A DNA stretch of 64,000 nt, from the NCBI RefSeq assembly GCF_016613535.2, contig NZ_CP071518.1, positions 124,001-188,000 of the forward strand, in the 5' to 3' direction. Below are positions 29,425 through 38,881 of this stretch, one piece after another. The notes beneath the pieces were generated by a model. It searched no databases and was not told where the DNA came from. It was given only the letters and a program-made list of their open reading frames with translations. The stretch is from Lysobacter solisilvae (lineage in GTDB: Bacteria; Pseudomonadota; Gammaproteobacteria; Xanthomonadales; Xanthomonadaceae). Position 1 is the first letter of the stretch, and each line of letters begins with the position of its first letter. A program made the position numbers and the translations under genes.

Positions 29425-30015
29425 TCAGCGGAGCGCGGACTGTAGCGCTTTGCGGATGATGGTGGCAGCGTCATCGCCGGCGGCGACCGCGGCCGCGGCC
29501 ATGCGGACGGCCTCGGCGGGCTTGTAGCCCAGCTGCTGGAGGGCGCTGACCGCCTCGGATTGGGGATCATGCGGGCCGCCGCCGGCGTTCAGCGTCGCGC
29601 CCACGCCGGCCAGGTCGGCCGCACGGTCACGCAGTTCCACGACCATGCGCTCTGCTGTTTTCTTGCCGATGCCCGGGATGCGCGTCAGCGCGGTGATGTC
29701 GCCGGACTGCACCAGGCGGGCGAATTCGTCCACGGACACGCCCGAAAGCACCGCCAGCGCGATCTTCGCGCCGATGCCGGTCACCTTCTGCACGTCGCGG
29801 AACAGCCGCCGCTCGCCCTCGCGCAGGAAGCCGTACAGCGAGACGCTGTCCTCCTTCTGCGCATAGTGGGTGAACAACGCCACTTCACGGCCGAGCTCGG
29901 GCAGGTCGTAGAAGGTGCTCATCGGCGCCTCCAGCTCATAGCCCACGCCGTTGACGTCGACGACCAGCCAGGGCGGCTGCTTGTGGACGATGATGCCTTT
30001 CAGGCGACCAATCAT
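29425..30015 (-). CDS. ruvA: Holliday junction DNA helicase subunit RuvA
   Basis: RuvA binds the four-way junction and loads RuvB. The 196-residue protein has the OB-fold N-terminus ([20 protein letters not shown]), two helix-hairpin-helix motifs ([16 protein letters not shown] and [18 protein letters not shown]), and a C-terminal domain III that touches RuvB ([20 protein letters not shown]). Its ATG at 30015 overlaps the ruvC stop by 4 bp. Confidence 0.97.
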   Translation of the reverse strand: MIGRLKGIIVHKQPPWLVVDVNGVGYELEAPMSTFYDLPELGREVALFTHYAQKEDSVSLYGFLREGERRLFRDVQKVTGIGAKIALAVLSGVSVDEFARLVQSGDITALTRIPGIGKKTAERMVVELRDRAADLAGVGATLNAGGGPHDPQSEAVSALQQLGYKPAEAVRMAAAAVAAGDDAATIIRKALQSALR

Positions 30016-30533
30016 TTGCGACCCCAGGCCTGCGTGGTGCTGATCCCCAGCCGCTGCGCGGTGGAGCGTACGTGGGCATGGGTGATGGCGACGGCGAGCG
30101 CGTCGGCCGCGTCGGCCTGCAGCTTGCCCTGCAGCCCCAGCATCATGCCCACCATGTGCTGGATCTGGGCCTTGTCCGCGCCGCCGGTGCCGACCACGGC
30201 CAGCTTGACCTCCTTGGCGGCGTACTCGTGCACGGGCAGGTCGCGCAGCACCGCCGCGCACAGGGCCGCGCCGCGGGCCTGGCCCAGCTTCAGCGCCGAA
30301 TCGGGGTTGCGTGCCATGAACACCTTCTCGATGGCGACCTCGTCGGGCCGGTAGGTGTCGAGGATCTCGCCCAGCTGGTCGAGCAGCCGGCGCAGGCGCT
30401 GCGGGAACTCGCCCTCGCCCAGCAGCAGCAGCGGCGCGTGGAACACGTGGCGCGGCCGTCCCGTGGTGTCGACGTCGACGATGCCCACGCCCGTGCGCTG
30501 CGAGCCGGGATCGATGCCCAGGATGCGGGTCAT
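30012..30533 (-). CDS. ruvC: Crossover junction endodeoxyribonuclease RuvC
   Basis: RuvC resolves Holliday junctions by paired nicks. The 173-residue protein has the RNase H-like fold with catalytic acidic residues: Asp in [17 protein letters not shown], Glu in [20 protein letters not shown], and the Asp of the C-terminal helix [14 protein letters not shown]. The start at 30533 ([10 protein letters not shown]) matches the family; an upstream ATG at 30611 does not. It overlaps ruvA by 4 bp and lies 162 bp after yebC. Confidence 0.97.
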   Translation of the reverse strand: MTRILGIDPGSQRTGVGIVDVDTTGRPRHVFHAPLLLLGEGEFPQRLRRLLDQLGEILDTYRPDEVAIEKVFMARNPDSALKLGQARGAALCAAVLRDLPVHEYAAKEVKLAVVGTGGADKAQIQHMVGMMLGLQGKLQADAADALAVAITHAHVRSTAQRLGISTTQAWGRK

Positions 30534-30695
30534 GGAACCAACTGGACGACGGCAATGCGGGCTGGGAATGGATGCACGACGATGGCCGGGGACGGATTGC
30601 GCCGTGCCCATGCGCGGTCTGGCCCGCGGCCATGGCGGTCACCGGCGACCGGGAACGCCCGTTCCGGCCGCCCGATCCCCGCCTCCCGCGCCTGG

Positions 30696-31427
30696 CTACG
30701 CATACGCGTCTTCGCCGAGATCGGCATTCGAATACACGTTCTGCACATCGTCCATGTCTTCCAGCCAGCGCAGCAGCTTGACCACCTGCTGCGCGGTGTC
30801 GCCGCTGACGGCGACGTCGTTGTCGGCGCGCAGGGTCACTTCACTGAGCTCCGGCGCCAGGCCAGCGGCTTCCATCGCCGCCTTGACCGCGTTGAAGGCA
30901 TCGGGCGAGGTGATCACGTCGATCGCGCCGTCTTCCGGGTAGACGACGATGTCGTCGGCGCCCGATTCGATGGCCGCTTCGGTGATCTTCTCCTCGTCCG
31001 CGCCGGGCGAATACGAGAGCACGCCCAGCTTGCGGAACATGAAGGCCACCGAGCCATCGGTGCCCAGGTTTCCGCCGAACTTGCCGAAGGCATGGCGCAC
31101 GTCGGCCACGGTGCGGACCTTGTTGTCGGTCAGGCAATCGACGATGACGGCCACGCCGCCGGGCGCGTAGCCCTCGTAGCGGATTTCCTCGTAGACCACG
31201 CCTTCCAGTTCGCCGGTCGCCTTCTTGATGGCGCGCTCGATCACGTCCTTGGACATGTTCACGCCCAGGGCCTTGTCCACCGCCGTGCGCAGGCGCGGAT
31301 TGCCCGACGGATCGCCGCCACCGGCGCGCGCCGCCACGCTGATCTCGCGGATGATCTTGGTGAAGATCTTCCCGCGCTGGGCGTCCACCGCGTTCTTGCG
31401 GGCTTCGATGGAAGGGCCACGACCCAT
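30696..31427 (-). CDS. yebC: YebC/PmpR-family regulatory protein
   Basis: The 243-residue protein starts [20 protein letters not shown] and has the family motifs [37 protein letters not shown] and YEEIRYEGY. YebC-family proteins were long annotated as transcriptional regulators; recent work on members of the family places them at the ribosome, helping translation of proline-rich stretches. Two genes in this window end in or contain long proline runs. It is the first gene of the ruvC-ruvA-kup-ruvB cluster. Confidence 0.95.
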   Translation of the reverse strand: MGRGPSIEARKNAVDAQRGKIFTKIIREISVAARAGGGDPSGNPRLRTAVDKALGVNMSKDVIERAIKKATGELEGVVYEEIRYEGYAPGGVAVIVDCLTDNKVRTVADVRHAFGKFGGNLGTDGSVAFMFRKLGVLSYSPGADEEKITEAAIESGADDIVVYPEDGAIDVITSPDAFNAVKAAMEAAGLAPELSEVTLRADNDVAVSGDTAQQVVKLLRWLEDMDDVQNVYSNADLGEDAYA

Positions 31428-31610
31428 GGATGATTCCGTGCGTGATCTGGAAGGGATGGTTATTTTAGCCCGGGAACGCGGCGCGATCGGGCAGCGATGA
31501 AATCGGGCCTCGCCGCGGCACCCGCCGATGGACAGCGCCCAGGCCGCGAGGCGTGCACCGGGCCCTGCGCGACCACGCGCGTCGGTGGCCCTGCTTTCAT
31601 TTGACCCGGA

Positions 31611-32273
31611 TCAGCGACCCGGCCCGTCGCGCCCGGCCTGGGCCGGCCCCGGTGGGGCCTGCGCGGCGTGGAACGTCCCGTGCTGCAGGAACGCGGACGC
31701 CAGCGCCGCCACCTCGGGAGAAAACAGCATGCCGCTGTGGCTGGCGTGCACCACGGCGTGGTCGGCGATCCCGGGCAGGCGCGTCTCCTCGACCGAGACC
31801 GAGCCATCGTGCTCGCCCTGGAAGGTGCCGAACAGATGACCCAGGCCCACCGGTGAGGTGCCGGCGATCACGCCCACCTGCGCACGTCCGCTCCATTGCC
31901 CGAATCCGCCTTCCAGCAGCGTCGCGGCCCGGCCCAGCGTCACCGCCGACCACGCATGGCGTCGCATGCCCTGCGCCGCACCGCTGCCACGCAGCGGCGA
32001 ACCCAGGCACAACAGCCGCTCCACCGGCAGTTGCGGGTGCTGGACCAGCGCCTGCATCGCCACCAGGCCGCCCAGGCTGTGGGCGACGACGTGGCAGGGT
32101 TCGCGCGCCAGCGTGTCCACGAGCGAGGGCAGCGCCTGGTCGGGCCCCTGCGCGACGCCGTAGTAGCCGAACGTCTCGCACTGGAAACCCGCTTCAGACA
32201 ACCGCGCGGCCAGCCAGCGCATCACCACGCCGGGCATCCAGATGCCGTGCAGCAGGACGACGCGGCGGATCAT
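31611..32273 (-). CDS. Alpha/beta-hydrolase (lipase/esterase-like)
   Basis: The 220-residue protein begins MIRRVVLLHGIWMPGVVMRW. It has the nucleophile elbow HSLGG (VVAHSLGGLVAMQALVQ) and a later Asp (EHDGSVSVEET) and His (HASHSG) that can complete a catalytic triad. The pattern GHLFGTFQGEHDGSVSVEET resembles PGAP1-like and triacylglycerol-lipase-type hydrolases. There is no signal peptide, so it is probably cytoplasmic. Its ATG overlaps the stop of the GNAT gene by 4 bp, so it is part of the aspS transcript. The substrate is unknown. Confidence 0.82.
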   Translation of the reverse strand: MIRRVVLLHGIWMPGVVMRWLAARLSEAGFQCETFGYYGVAQGPDQALPSLVDTLAREPCHVVAHSLGGLVAMQALVQHPQLPVERLLCLGSPLRGSGAAQGMRRHAWSAVTLGRAATLLEGGFGQWSGRAQVGVIAGTSPVGLGHLFGTFQGEHDGSVSVEETRLPGIADHAVVHASHSGMLFSPEVAALASAFLQHGTFHAAQAPPGPAQAGRDGPGR

Positions 32274-32794
32274 GCGGTGCGCGCGTCGCGCCGGTAGATG
32301 AACTCGTGGTCGCGCTGCTGGCCGACGATGAACTCGTACTCGCCGGCCTTTTCGAATCCGTAACGGCCATAGAAGCGCTGTGCGCCGAAGTTCTCCGACC
32401 ACACGCTGATCCAGATCGTGCGCGGACCCTCGCGTTCCAGCCACTCCAGGGCCTGCTCGAACAGGCGGGCACCGGTGCCTGAGCCCTGGCAATCCGCGCG
32501 CAGGTACAGACGCTTGAGCTCACCATCCCCTGGCTTCACGTCCGCATGCGGCAGCCCGCTGGGCCCGGCCAATGCATAGCCGATCGCCTCGCCCGCCGTG
32601 TCGTGCGCGAGCCACAGCGCGTAGGCCGCGTCGCCGAGCAGCTTCGCGTAGGCCTGCGGGGTGTGTGACTGCTCCAGGAAAGCCTGCAGGTCTTCCTGCG
32701 AATACAGGTGGCCGAAGCTTTCCACGAAGGTGCGCGCGCCCAGCGTCGCGAGCGCGTCGGCATCGGCGGGCACCGCGCGGCGGACGACATGCAT
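32270..32794 (-). CDS. GNAT-family N-acetyltransferase
   Basis: This 174-residue protein has the GNAT acetyl-CoA site: the beta-4 strand LKRLYLRADCQGSGTGARLF with the QGSGTG pyrophosphate loop, and the C-terminal beta bulge NFGAQRFYGRYGFEKAGEYE. An N-terminal RRAVPADADALATLGARTFV is typical of the family. The substrate cannot be told from sequence. It starts 3 bp after the stop of the acidic-tail gene and overlaps the hydrolase gene by 4 bp. Confidence 0.88.
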   Translation of the reverse strand: MHVVRRAVPADADALATLGARTFVESFGHLYSQEDLQAFLEQSHTPQAYAKLLGDAAYALWLAHDTAGEAIGYALAGPSGLPHADVKPGDGELKRLYLRADCQGSGTGARLFEQALEWLEREGPRTIWISVWSENFGAQRFYGRYGFEKAGEYEFIVGQQRDHEFIYRRDARTA

Positions 32795-32797
32795 GGC

Positions 32798-33124
32798 TCA
32801 GGCGCCCTCTTCGTCCGCTTCTTCGTCTTCTTCGCCTTCCTCGTCTTCTTCCTCGTCCGAGTCGTCCTCTTCGGATTCCTCGTACTCCTCGTCGGACTCG
32901 TCTTCGTCCTCTTCGTATTCGTAGTCGCCTTCGCCGAAGTCCTCGCCGTCCCAGCGGCCTTCGCCATCCGGGACGAAGGCCAGCGACTGGGCGGCACCGG
33001 CCGTCACGCGTACCAGCCAGCCGCCGAACACGCGGGCGCGCTGGGTGGTGAGCGCGTCTGCCGCGCCCTCATTGGCGAGTGTTTCCCACTGCAATGCGAA
33101 TGCTGTTTCGGTCATGGCGGTCAT
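32798..33124 (-). CDS. Small protein with a long acidic tail
   Basis: I do not recognise a family for this 108-residue protein. About 62 residues form a small folded part ([20 protein letters not shown] and [20 protein letters not shown]). The last 46 residues are almost wholly Asp and Glu with a few Ser, Tyr and Gly ([20 protein letters not shown] and onward). The start at 33124 overlaps the aspS stop as ATGA; an ATG at 33115 is also possible. Very acidic tails occur in chaperones and DNA mimics, but no function is implied here. It is co-directional and coupled with aspS and the GNAT gene. Confidence 0.75.
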   Translation of the reverse strand: MTAMTETAFALQWETLANEGAADALTTQRARVFGGWLVRVTAGAAQSLAFVPDGEGRWDGEDFGEGDYEYEEDEDESDEEYEESEEDDSDEEEDEEGEEDEEADEEGA

Positions 33125-34908
33125 TCTTTGGAGGAAACCTTGGGGCGCACCTGCACGTGCACTTCGGCCAACTGCGCTTCCGGCACCGGCGAAGGCGCGC
33201 CGGTCATCAGGCACTGCGCGGTGGTGGTCTTCGGGAAGGCGATGACGTCGCGAATGGATTCGGTGCCCGCCATCAGCGCGGCGATGCGGTCGATGCCGAA
33301 GGCGATGCCGCCGTGCGGCGGCGCGCCGTACTTGAGCGCGTCCAGCAGGAAGCCGAACTTGCCTTCCGCCTCCTCCGCACCGATGCCCAGCAGTTCGAAC
33401 ACCGCCGACTGCATCTGCGAGTTGTGGATGCGGATGGACCCGCCACCGATCTCGTTGCCATTGAGCACCATGTCGTAGCCGCGCGACACGGCGGTCCTGG
33501 CATTGGCGCGCAGGTCCTCGATCGAATCCACGGCCGGCGCGGTGAAGGGATGGTGCAGCGCCACGTAGCGGCCTTCCTCTTCGTCCCACTCGAACATCGG
33601 GAAGTCGGTGACCCACAGCGGCGCCCAGGCGTCGGCAACCAGGCCCAGGTCGCGGCCCAGCTTCAGGCGCAGCGCGCCCATGAAGTCGGAAGCCGACTTG
33701 TACGTCGCCGCACCGAAGAAAATCGCGTCGCCCGTGGTGGCGCCGGTGGCCTGGACGATGGCGGCCAGGGTGGCGTCGTCGAGGAACTTGGCGATCGGCG
33801 AGTTGAGGCCCTCGCGGCCGCGGGCCGCGTCTTCGATCTTCATCCAGGCCAGGCCCTTGGCGCCGAACTTGGCCGCGTGCGCGGCATAGTCGTCGATCTG
33901 CTTGCGCGAGAACACGCCGCCGCCGGGTGCACGCAGGGCGACCACCCGGCCGTCCTCGTGGTTGGCCCAGTCGGTGAAGACCTTGAATTCGCAGGACTTC
34001 ACCAGCCCGGCGACGTCGGTCAATTCCATCGGATTGCGCAGGTCGGGCTTGTCCGAGCCGAAGCGGCGCATGGCCTCCTCGTAGGTCATGCGCGGGAAGC
34101 TTGCGGCCAGTTCCACGCCCATCACGTCACGGAACACCGCGCGGATCATGTCCTCCACGGTGTCCTGGACGTCGCGCTCGGTCACCCACGCGAACTCCAT
34201 GTCGAGCTGGGTGAACTCGAGCTGGCGGTCGGCGCGCAGCGCCTCGTCGCGGAAGCAGCGCGCGATCTGGTAGTAGCGGTCGAAGCCGGCCATCATCAGG
34301 ATCTGCTTGAACAGCTGCGGCGACTGCGGCAGGGCGTAGAACTCCCCGGGGTGCATGCGGGCCGGCACCAGGAAGTCGCGCGCGCCCTCGGGCGTGGCCT
34401 TGGTCAGGATCGGCGTTTCGATGTCCTGGAAGTCGCGTTCGTCGAGGTAACGGCGCAGCGCCGCGACCAGCTTGGTGCGCGTGCGCATCTTGCGCTGCAT
34501 GTCGGGCGTGCGCAGGTCCAGGTAGCGGTAGCGCAGGCGGATGTCCTCGCCCGGATTCTCGTGCGCGTGGAACGGCAGCGGCTGGGCCTTGTTGAGCAGT
34601 TCGATCCTGGTGGCGACGATCTCCACCTGGCCGGTGCGGATCTTGTCGTTGACGCTCTGCCGGCGACGCACCACGCCGGTCACGCGCAGGCAGTCCTCGT
34701 AACCGACATGGGCGGCGGCGGCGACGACCCCGGCGTTGCCGGCGGTGTTCTCATCGGGTTCAGCCACGATCTGCACGATGCCCTCATGGTCGCGAAGATC
34801 GATGAAACACAGACCACCAAGGTTGCGGGCGACGTCGGCCCAGCCACAGAGGGTGACGGTCTGACCGACCAGGGCCTCGTTGATGAGGCCGCAGAAATGG
34901 GTGCGCAT
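33121..34908 (-). CDS. aspS: Aspartyl-tRNA synthetase
   Basis: AspRS charges tRNA-Asp. The 595-residue class IIb enzyme has an N-terminal OB anticodon-binding domain ([20 protein letters not shown]), motif 2 in [20 protein letters not shown], the bacterial insertion domain, and motif 3 in [15 protein letters not shown] near the C-terminus. Segments typical of bacterial AspRS include [20 protein letters not shown] and [15 protein letters not shown]. The start is the ATG at 34908, [11 protein letters not shown]. It leads a four-gene run of overlapping or abutting genes. Confidence 0.97.
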   Translation of the reverse strand: MRTHFCGLINEALVGQTVTLCGWADVARNLGGLCFIDLRDHEGIVQIVAEPDENTAGNAGVVAAAAHVGYEDCLRVTGVVRRRQSVNDKIRTGQVEIVATRIELLNKAQPLPFHAHENPGEDIRLRYRYLDLRTPDMQRKMRTRTKLVAALRRYLDERDFQDIETPILTKATPEGARDFLVPARMHPGEFYALPQSPQLFKQILMMAGFDRYYQIARCFRDEALRADRQLEFTQLDMEFAWVTERDVQDTVEDMIRAVFRDVMGVELAASFPRMTYEEAMRRFGSDKPDLRNPMELTDVAGLVKSCEFKVFTDWANHEDGRVVALRAPGGGVFSRKQIDDYAAHAAKFGAKGLAWMKIEDAARGREGLNSPIAKFLDDATLAAIVQATGATTGDAIFFGAATYKSASDFMGALRLKLGRDLGLVADAWAPLWVTDFPMFEWDEEEGRYVALHHPFTAPAVDSIEDLRANARTAVSRGYDMVLNGNEIGGGSIRIHNSQMQSAVFELLGIGAEEAEGKFGFLLDALKYGAPPHGGIAFGIDRIAALMAGTESIRDVIAFPKTTTAQCLMTGAPSPVPEAQLAEVHVQVRPKVSSKE

Positions 34909-35066
34909 GAAAGCTCCGGGAAGTGCGTTCGGTCCGGCCAGAGGGGCCGGGCCAGGTTGCATCCGGCCGCTGGCCGGGAACACGGCATTTTAACGGCAGT
35001 GGCGGGTTACTGGTGCCCGGGCGTTGCCCGGGGCTGGTCCGGAACATCGACATCGACGGGGGAACC

Positions 35067-36189
35067 ATGAAAAACCTGTACAAGCCGCTCCTGGCGGCCC
35101 TGTGCCTGATCGCCCTGGCCGCGCCCGCTGCGGCACAGGTCAGGCCGAAGGCCTACGCGCCGGAAAACCTCCACAGCCTCCCGATTCCCGACCAGGAACG
35201 GGTCATCGCCCTGGAATACGAGGAGCAGTCCGGGGGGCAGCGCATTCCCGACGATCAGATGCGCTTCTACCTCGACCAGGTGAACCGTTCGAACTGGGGC
35301 TTCAGCCGGATCAAGACCGACATCGCCCAGTCTCTGGGTGGCGTCGAGGGATCGGACCCCGGCGCGTCCATGCGCTGCGAAAGCACCGACAACCGCCGCC
35401 GCACCTGCACCACGCCCTGGCGCGGCCGTTCCCGCCTGGTCAGCCAGCTGTCGGGCTCCTCCTGCATCGAGAACCGCAGCTGGACCGCGGGCTATGGCGA
35501 AGTGACCGTCTGGAACGGCTGCCGCGCGCAGTTCGCCGAAGCCTGGAGCGACGGCGGCGGCGACGGCGGCTTCGACCCCCGGCTCGGTCCAGCCGATCCG
35601 CTGCGAGAGCGACAGCAGCCGCACGCGCACCTGCCGGACGCCATGGCCGGGGCCCTCGCGGGTCAGCCGGCAGATGTCGGACACCCAGTGCATCGATGGC
35701 CGCACCTACGATTCGCGCGACGGCGAAGTGGAGGTCTGGGGTGGCTGCCGTGCGGAGTTCCTGCCGCGCTGGAATGACGGCACCGATCCGGGCGCCGGCG
35801 GCACGATCCGCTGCGAAAGCACCAACAACCGGGCCCGTACCTGCGACGTCCCCTGGCGGGGCGCGAGCCGGGTGGTCCGCCAGCTGTCGGGCACGCCCTG
35901 CACCCAGGGGTATTCCTGGGAATCCAGCAATGGCCGGATCACCGTGATGCGCGGCTGCCGCGCCGAGTTCGCCTCCGGCGGCTCCAGCTGGCCGAACAAC
36001 GCGCGCTCGGTCACCTGTTCCAGCGACAACGGCCAACGCACCTCGTGCCACTGGCCGCCGGGCCAGGGCCAGCCACGGGTCCTGCAGCAGCTTTCACGCG
36101 AACCCTGCATCGAGGGCAGGAGCTGGGGCATGGAAAGCCACAACACGATCTGGGTCAGCCGGGGCTGCCGCGCGCGGTTCGGCGACTGA
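35067..36189 (+). CDS. Secreted DUF3011 repeat protein, apparent one-base frameshift
   Basis: The 373-residue product, once the frame is repaired, has a signal peptide (LLAALCLIALAAPAAAQVRP), a short N-terminal domain, and four tandem DUF3011 units. Each unit has the pattern RCES..NRxRTC..PWRG.SRVVRQLSG..C..G.SW....G.I.V..GCRAEF, with conserved Cys pairs suggesting disulfides in the periplasm or outside. The C5 run at 35576-35580 carries one extra C: as written the frame ends at 35777 and the last two and a half repeats are lost. DUF3011 proteins are lectin-like in outline, but no ligand is known. It is divergent from aspS and ends in a good terminator. Confidence 0.85.
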
Positions 36190-36215
36190 CCTCACGGCAG
36201 GTTCCAGAAATGAAG

Positions 36216-36249
36216 ACGGCGGCTCCGGGAGGGGCCGCCGTTTTGTTTT
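36216..36249 (+). terminator. Rho-independent terminator after the DUF3011 gene
   Basis: The stem CGGCGGC (36217-36223) pairs with GCCGCCG (36234-36240) around a 10-nt loop, and TTTTGTTTT follows. It begins 27 bp after the gene's stop codon. Confidence 0.85.
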
Positions 36250-36280
36250 CGGGCCTGGATCCGCCTGCCCCCGCGGGAGT

Positions 36281-36607
36281 TCAGGTCGCCGGCTTGCTGG
36301 GCGTGCTGGGCGCCGCCGGCGCGGGAGCCGGGTCGGCCTTCTTTTCGGCCAGCTTGGTGTCGGTCTTGGCATCGGGGGACGGGGTTGCACCGCCCTCCCC
36401 GGCCAGGTTGCGCTTCTTGTCGCCGTCCTTCTTGAAATCGGTCTCGTACCAGCCGCCACCGGCCAGGCGGAACTGCGGAGCGGTCAGCTGGCGCCGGATC
36501 TGCGGCTCACTGCAGGCGGGGCAGTCGGTCGGGTCAGGATCGGACAGCCGCTGCAGGCGGTCGAACCGGTGGCCGCAGTGGGCGCATTCGAAGGCGTAGA
36601 TCGGCAT
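36281..36607 (-). CDS. FmdB-family zinc-ribbon protein
   Basis: A small (108-residue) protein with the FmdB zinc ribbon MPIYAFECAHCGHRFDRLQR followed by the second knuckle DCPACSEPQIRRQL. Four cysteines bind one metal. The C-terminal half is a disordered Lys/Pro/Ala tail. Family members are often found just upstream of aspS, as here, but with the DUF3011 gene inserted between. The longer frame to 36676 lacks a ribbon-like start and is rejected. Function is not established for this family. Confidence 0.85.
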   Translation of the reverse strand: MPIYAFECAHCGHRFDRLQRLSDPDPTDCPACSEPQIRRQLTAPQFRLAGGGWYETDFKKDGDKKRNLAGEGGATPSPDAKTDTKLAEKKADPAPAPAAPSTPSKPAT

Positions 36608-36748
36608 GGGATGCGGTGTGGCCAGCGGCCTGGGGAAACGGAGCGCACAGGATGGGGGCCTGGCGCGGGGAATCAAGCGTTTTCGCTTCCTGGACCCCCG
36701 CGTCTACCGGAAAACCGCCTGGGCCTTCCGGACCGGCGGGGCGCCCGC

Positions 36749-38617
36749 TCACGCCGCGTCGTACAGCCCCAGCAGGCTCTCCTCGGCCTTGGCCAGGTCG
36801 GCGACCAGCGCGTCGCGCTGGCGGGAAAGCTCGGTGGCGTTGGTGCCGCCGTCGGCGTAGACGTCCGGGTCGGCCAGATCCATGTCGATGGCGTGTAGTT
36901 TCGACTCCAGTTCGGCCACCAGGGCCTCGGCCTGCGCGAGCTTGTGCGCGTTGGCCTTCTTCCTGGGCCCGGCGGGTGCGGGGGCGGCCGCGGCGGCGGG
37001 CGCGAGGGCCGGCGCCTTGGCCCCGGCCTTGGGCCGTGCCTCGGCGGTATCGCGCTGGCGCAGCCAGATCGCGTAGGCGTCCAGGTCGCCGTCGAAGGGC
37101 TGCGCCACGCCGTCGGCCACGCGCCAGAACGTTTCGCAGACCAGGCCGATCAGGTGGCGGTCGTGCGATACCAGCACGATCGCGCCATCGAAGGTCGCCA
37201 GCGCTTCGGCCAGCGCCTCGCGCATGTCCAGGTCGAGGTGGTTGGTCGGCTCGTCCAGCAGCAGCACGTTCGGCTGGCGCCAGGCGATCAGGGCCAGCGC
37301 CAGTCGCGCGCGTTCGCCGCCGGAGAACTTGTCGACCGACTCGAAGGCGCGATCGCCGGGGAAATTCCACTTGCCCAGGAAATCACGCAGCTGCTGCGTC
37401 GACACGCCGGGGGCGATGTCGCCCAGATGGTCGATCGGACTGGTGCCTTCGCGCAGCGACTCCACCGTGTGCTGGGCGAAGTACCCGATGCGCAGGTCCG
37501 GATGGCCGCCGCGCTCGCCGGTGAGCAACGGGATCTCGCCGACCAGCGACTTCACCAGCGTCGACTTGCCGGCGCCATTGGGACCCAGCAGCGCCACCCG
37601 GTCACCGGCCTCGAGGATGAAGCTGGTCTGGTCGAGCACCACGTGCTCGCCGTAGCCGCAGTCGGCGTGGATCAGGCGCAGCAGCGCGTGCGGCAGTTTC
37701 GCCGGCGGCGGGAATTCGATGCGCAGCGCGCGCTCGGCACGGACGGCCTCGGTGTTGGCCATCTTCGCCAGGCGCTTGACCCGCGACTGCGCCTGCTTGG
37801 CCTTGGCGGCGCTGGCGCTGAAGCGGTCGATGAAGCTCTGCAGGTGGGCGCGCTCGGCCTGTACCTTCTCGTGCGTGATCTGCTGCAGGCGCAGGTGCTC
37901 GGCGCGCTGGCGCTCGAAGGCGGTGTAGTCGCCGGTGTAGAGCTTGGCCTTGCCGTCGTGCAGGTGCAGCGTGTGCGTGGTGACCTCGTCGAGGAACTCA
38001 CGGTCGTGCGAGATCAGCAGCAGCGTGCCGGGGTACTTGAGCAGCCACTGTTCCAGCCACAGCACGGCGTCGAGGTCGAGGTGGTTGGTGGGCTCGTCCA
38101 GCAGCAGCAGGTCGCTGGGCGTCATCAGCGCGCGCGCCAGGTTCAGGCGCACCCGCCAGCCGCCGGAGAATTCCTTCACTGCCCGCGCGTGGGTGTCGGC
38201 GGTGAAGCCCAGGCCGTGCAGCAGCTTGCCGGCCCGCGCGGTGGCGTCGTAGCCGCCCAGTTCCTCGAGCTGGTGGTGGGCCTCGGCGACCGCTTCCCAG
38301 TCCTCGCGCTCCATCGCCTCGCGCTCGGCGCGGATGACGGCGTGCACCTTCGCGTCGCCGGACAGGACGAAGTCCAGCGCGGGATCGTCCAGCGCGGGGG
38401 TCTCCTGGGCGACGCTGGCGATACGAACGCGCGCGGGCACGTCGATATCGCCCTTGTCGGCCTCGACTTCGCCCTGGATCGCCGCGAACAGCGAGGACTT
38501 GCCGGTGCCGTTGCGGCCGATGACACCCAGCCGCCAGCCGGCCTGCAGGGCCAGGTCGACGTTGGACAAAAGGAGGCGTTCGCCCCGACGCAGGGCGAAA
38601 TCACGGAAGGCAATCAT
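36749..38617 (-). CDS. ABC-F family ATP-binding protein (YheS-like)
   Basis: A 622-residue protein of two fused ABC ATPase domains without membrane segments. Domain 1 has GRNGTGKSSLF and signature FSGGWRVRLNLARALM with LLLLDEPTNHLD. Domain 2 has GPNGAGKSTLVKSL, FSGGERARLALALI and VLLLDEPTNHLD. An interdomain linker and a C-terminal coiled coil (LAQAEALVAELESKLHAIDM) follow, matching E. coli YheS. ABC-F proteins act on the ribosome. The start at 38617 begins the first domain directly (MIAFRDFALRRGERL). It is divergent from the antiporter gene. Confidence 0.93.
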   Translation of the reverse strand: MIAFRDFALRRGERLLLSNVDLALQAGWRLGVIGRNGTGKSSLFAAIQGEVEADKGDIDVPARVRIASVAQETPALDDPALDFVLSGDAKVHAVIRAEREAMEREDWEAVAEAHHQLEELGGYDATARAGKLLHGLGFTADTHARAVKEFSGGWRVRLNLARALMTPSDLLLLDEPTNHLDLDAVLWLEQWLLKYPGTLLLISHDREFLDEVTTHTLHLHDGKAKLYTGDYTAFERQRAEHLRLQQITHEKVQAERAHLQSFIDRFSASAAKAKQAQSRVKRLAKMANTEAVRAERALRIEFPPPAKLPHALLRLIHADCGYGEHVVLDQTSFILEAGDRVALLGPNGAGKSTLVKSLVGEIPLLTGERGGHPDLRIGYFAQHTVESLREGTSPIDHLGDIAPGVSTQQLRDFLGKWNFPGDRAFESVDKFSGGERARLALALIAWRQPNVLLLDEPTNHLDLDMREALAEALATFDGAIVLVSHDRHLIGLVCETFWRVADGVAQPFDGDLDAYAIWLRQRDTAEARPKAGAKAPALAPAAAAAPAPAGPRKKANAHKLAQAEALVAELESKLHAIDMDLADPDVYADGGTNATELSRQRDALVADLAKAEESLLGLYDAA

Positions 38618-38881
38618 GGGGGAATTGTAAGCGGGCGGCGGCCACGGGCGGGACTGGATGCGCGCGTCAATCGCGCAAATGTGGCGGAAATGGCGGGCAT
38701 CGTGCCGATCGGGGTGCCCGGCGGGCGCCGCCGGCCCCGCCACGGTCACGGCCGGCGCGTTAAGGTGGGCGCTCGGGACGCCCGCGCGGCGCCCCTCGCG
38801 CGCAGCCGCCGTGTCGATCCGGGGCCGCCGCATTCCGCGCCACTCCCCGGCATCCGCCATCCGCCATCCGCAAAGGAGCCC

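Noticed and set aside
36944..38881. Long plus-strand open frame ahead of the antiporter gene
   Set aside because: It is the shadow of the ABC-F gene on the other strand. Only the part from 38882 has a real start, a ribosome-binding site and protein-like sequence.
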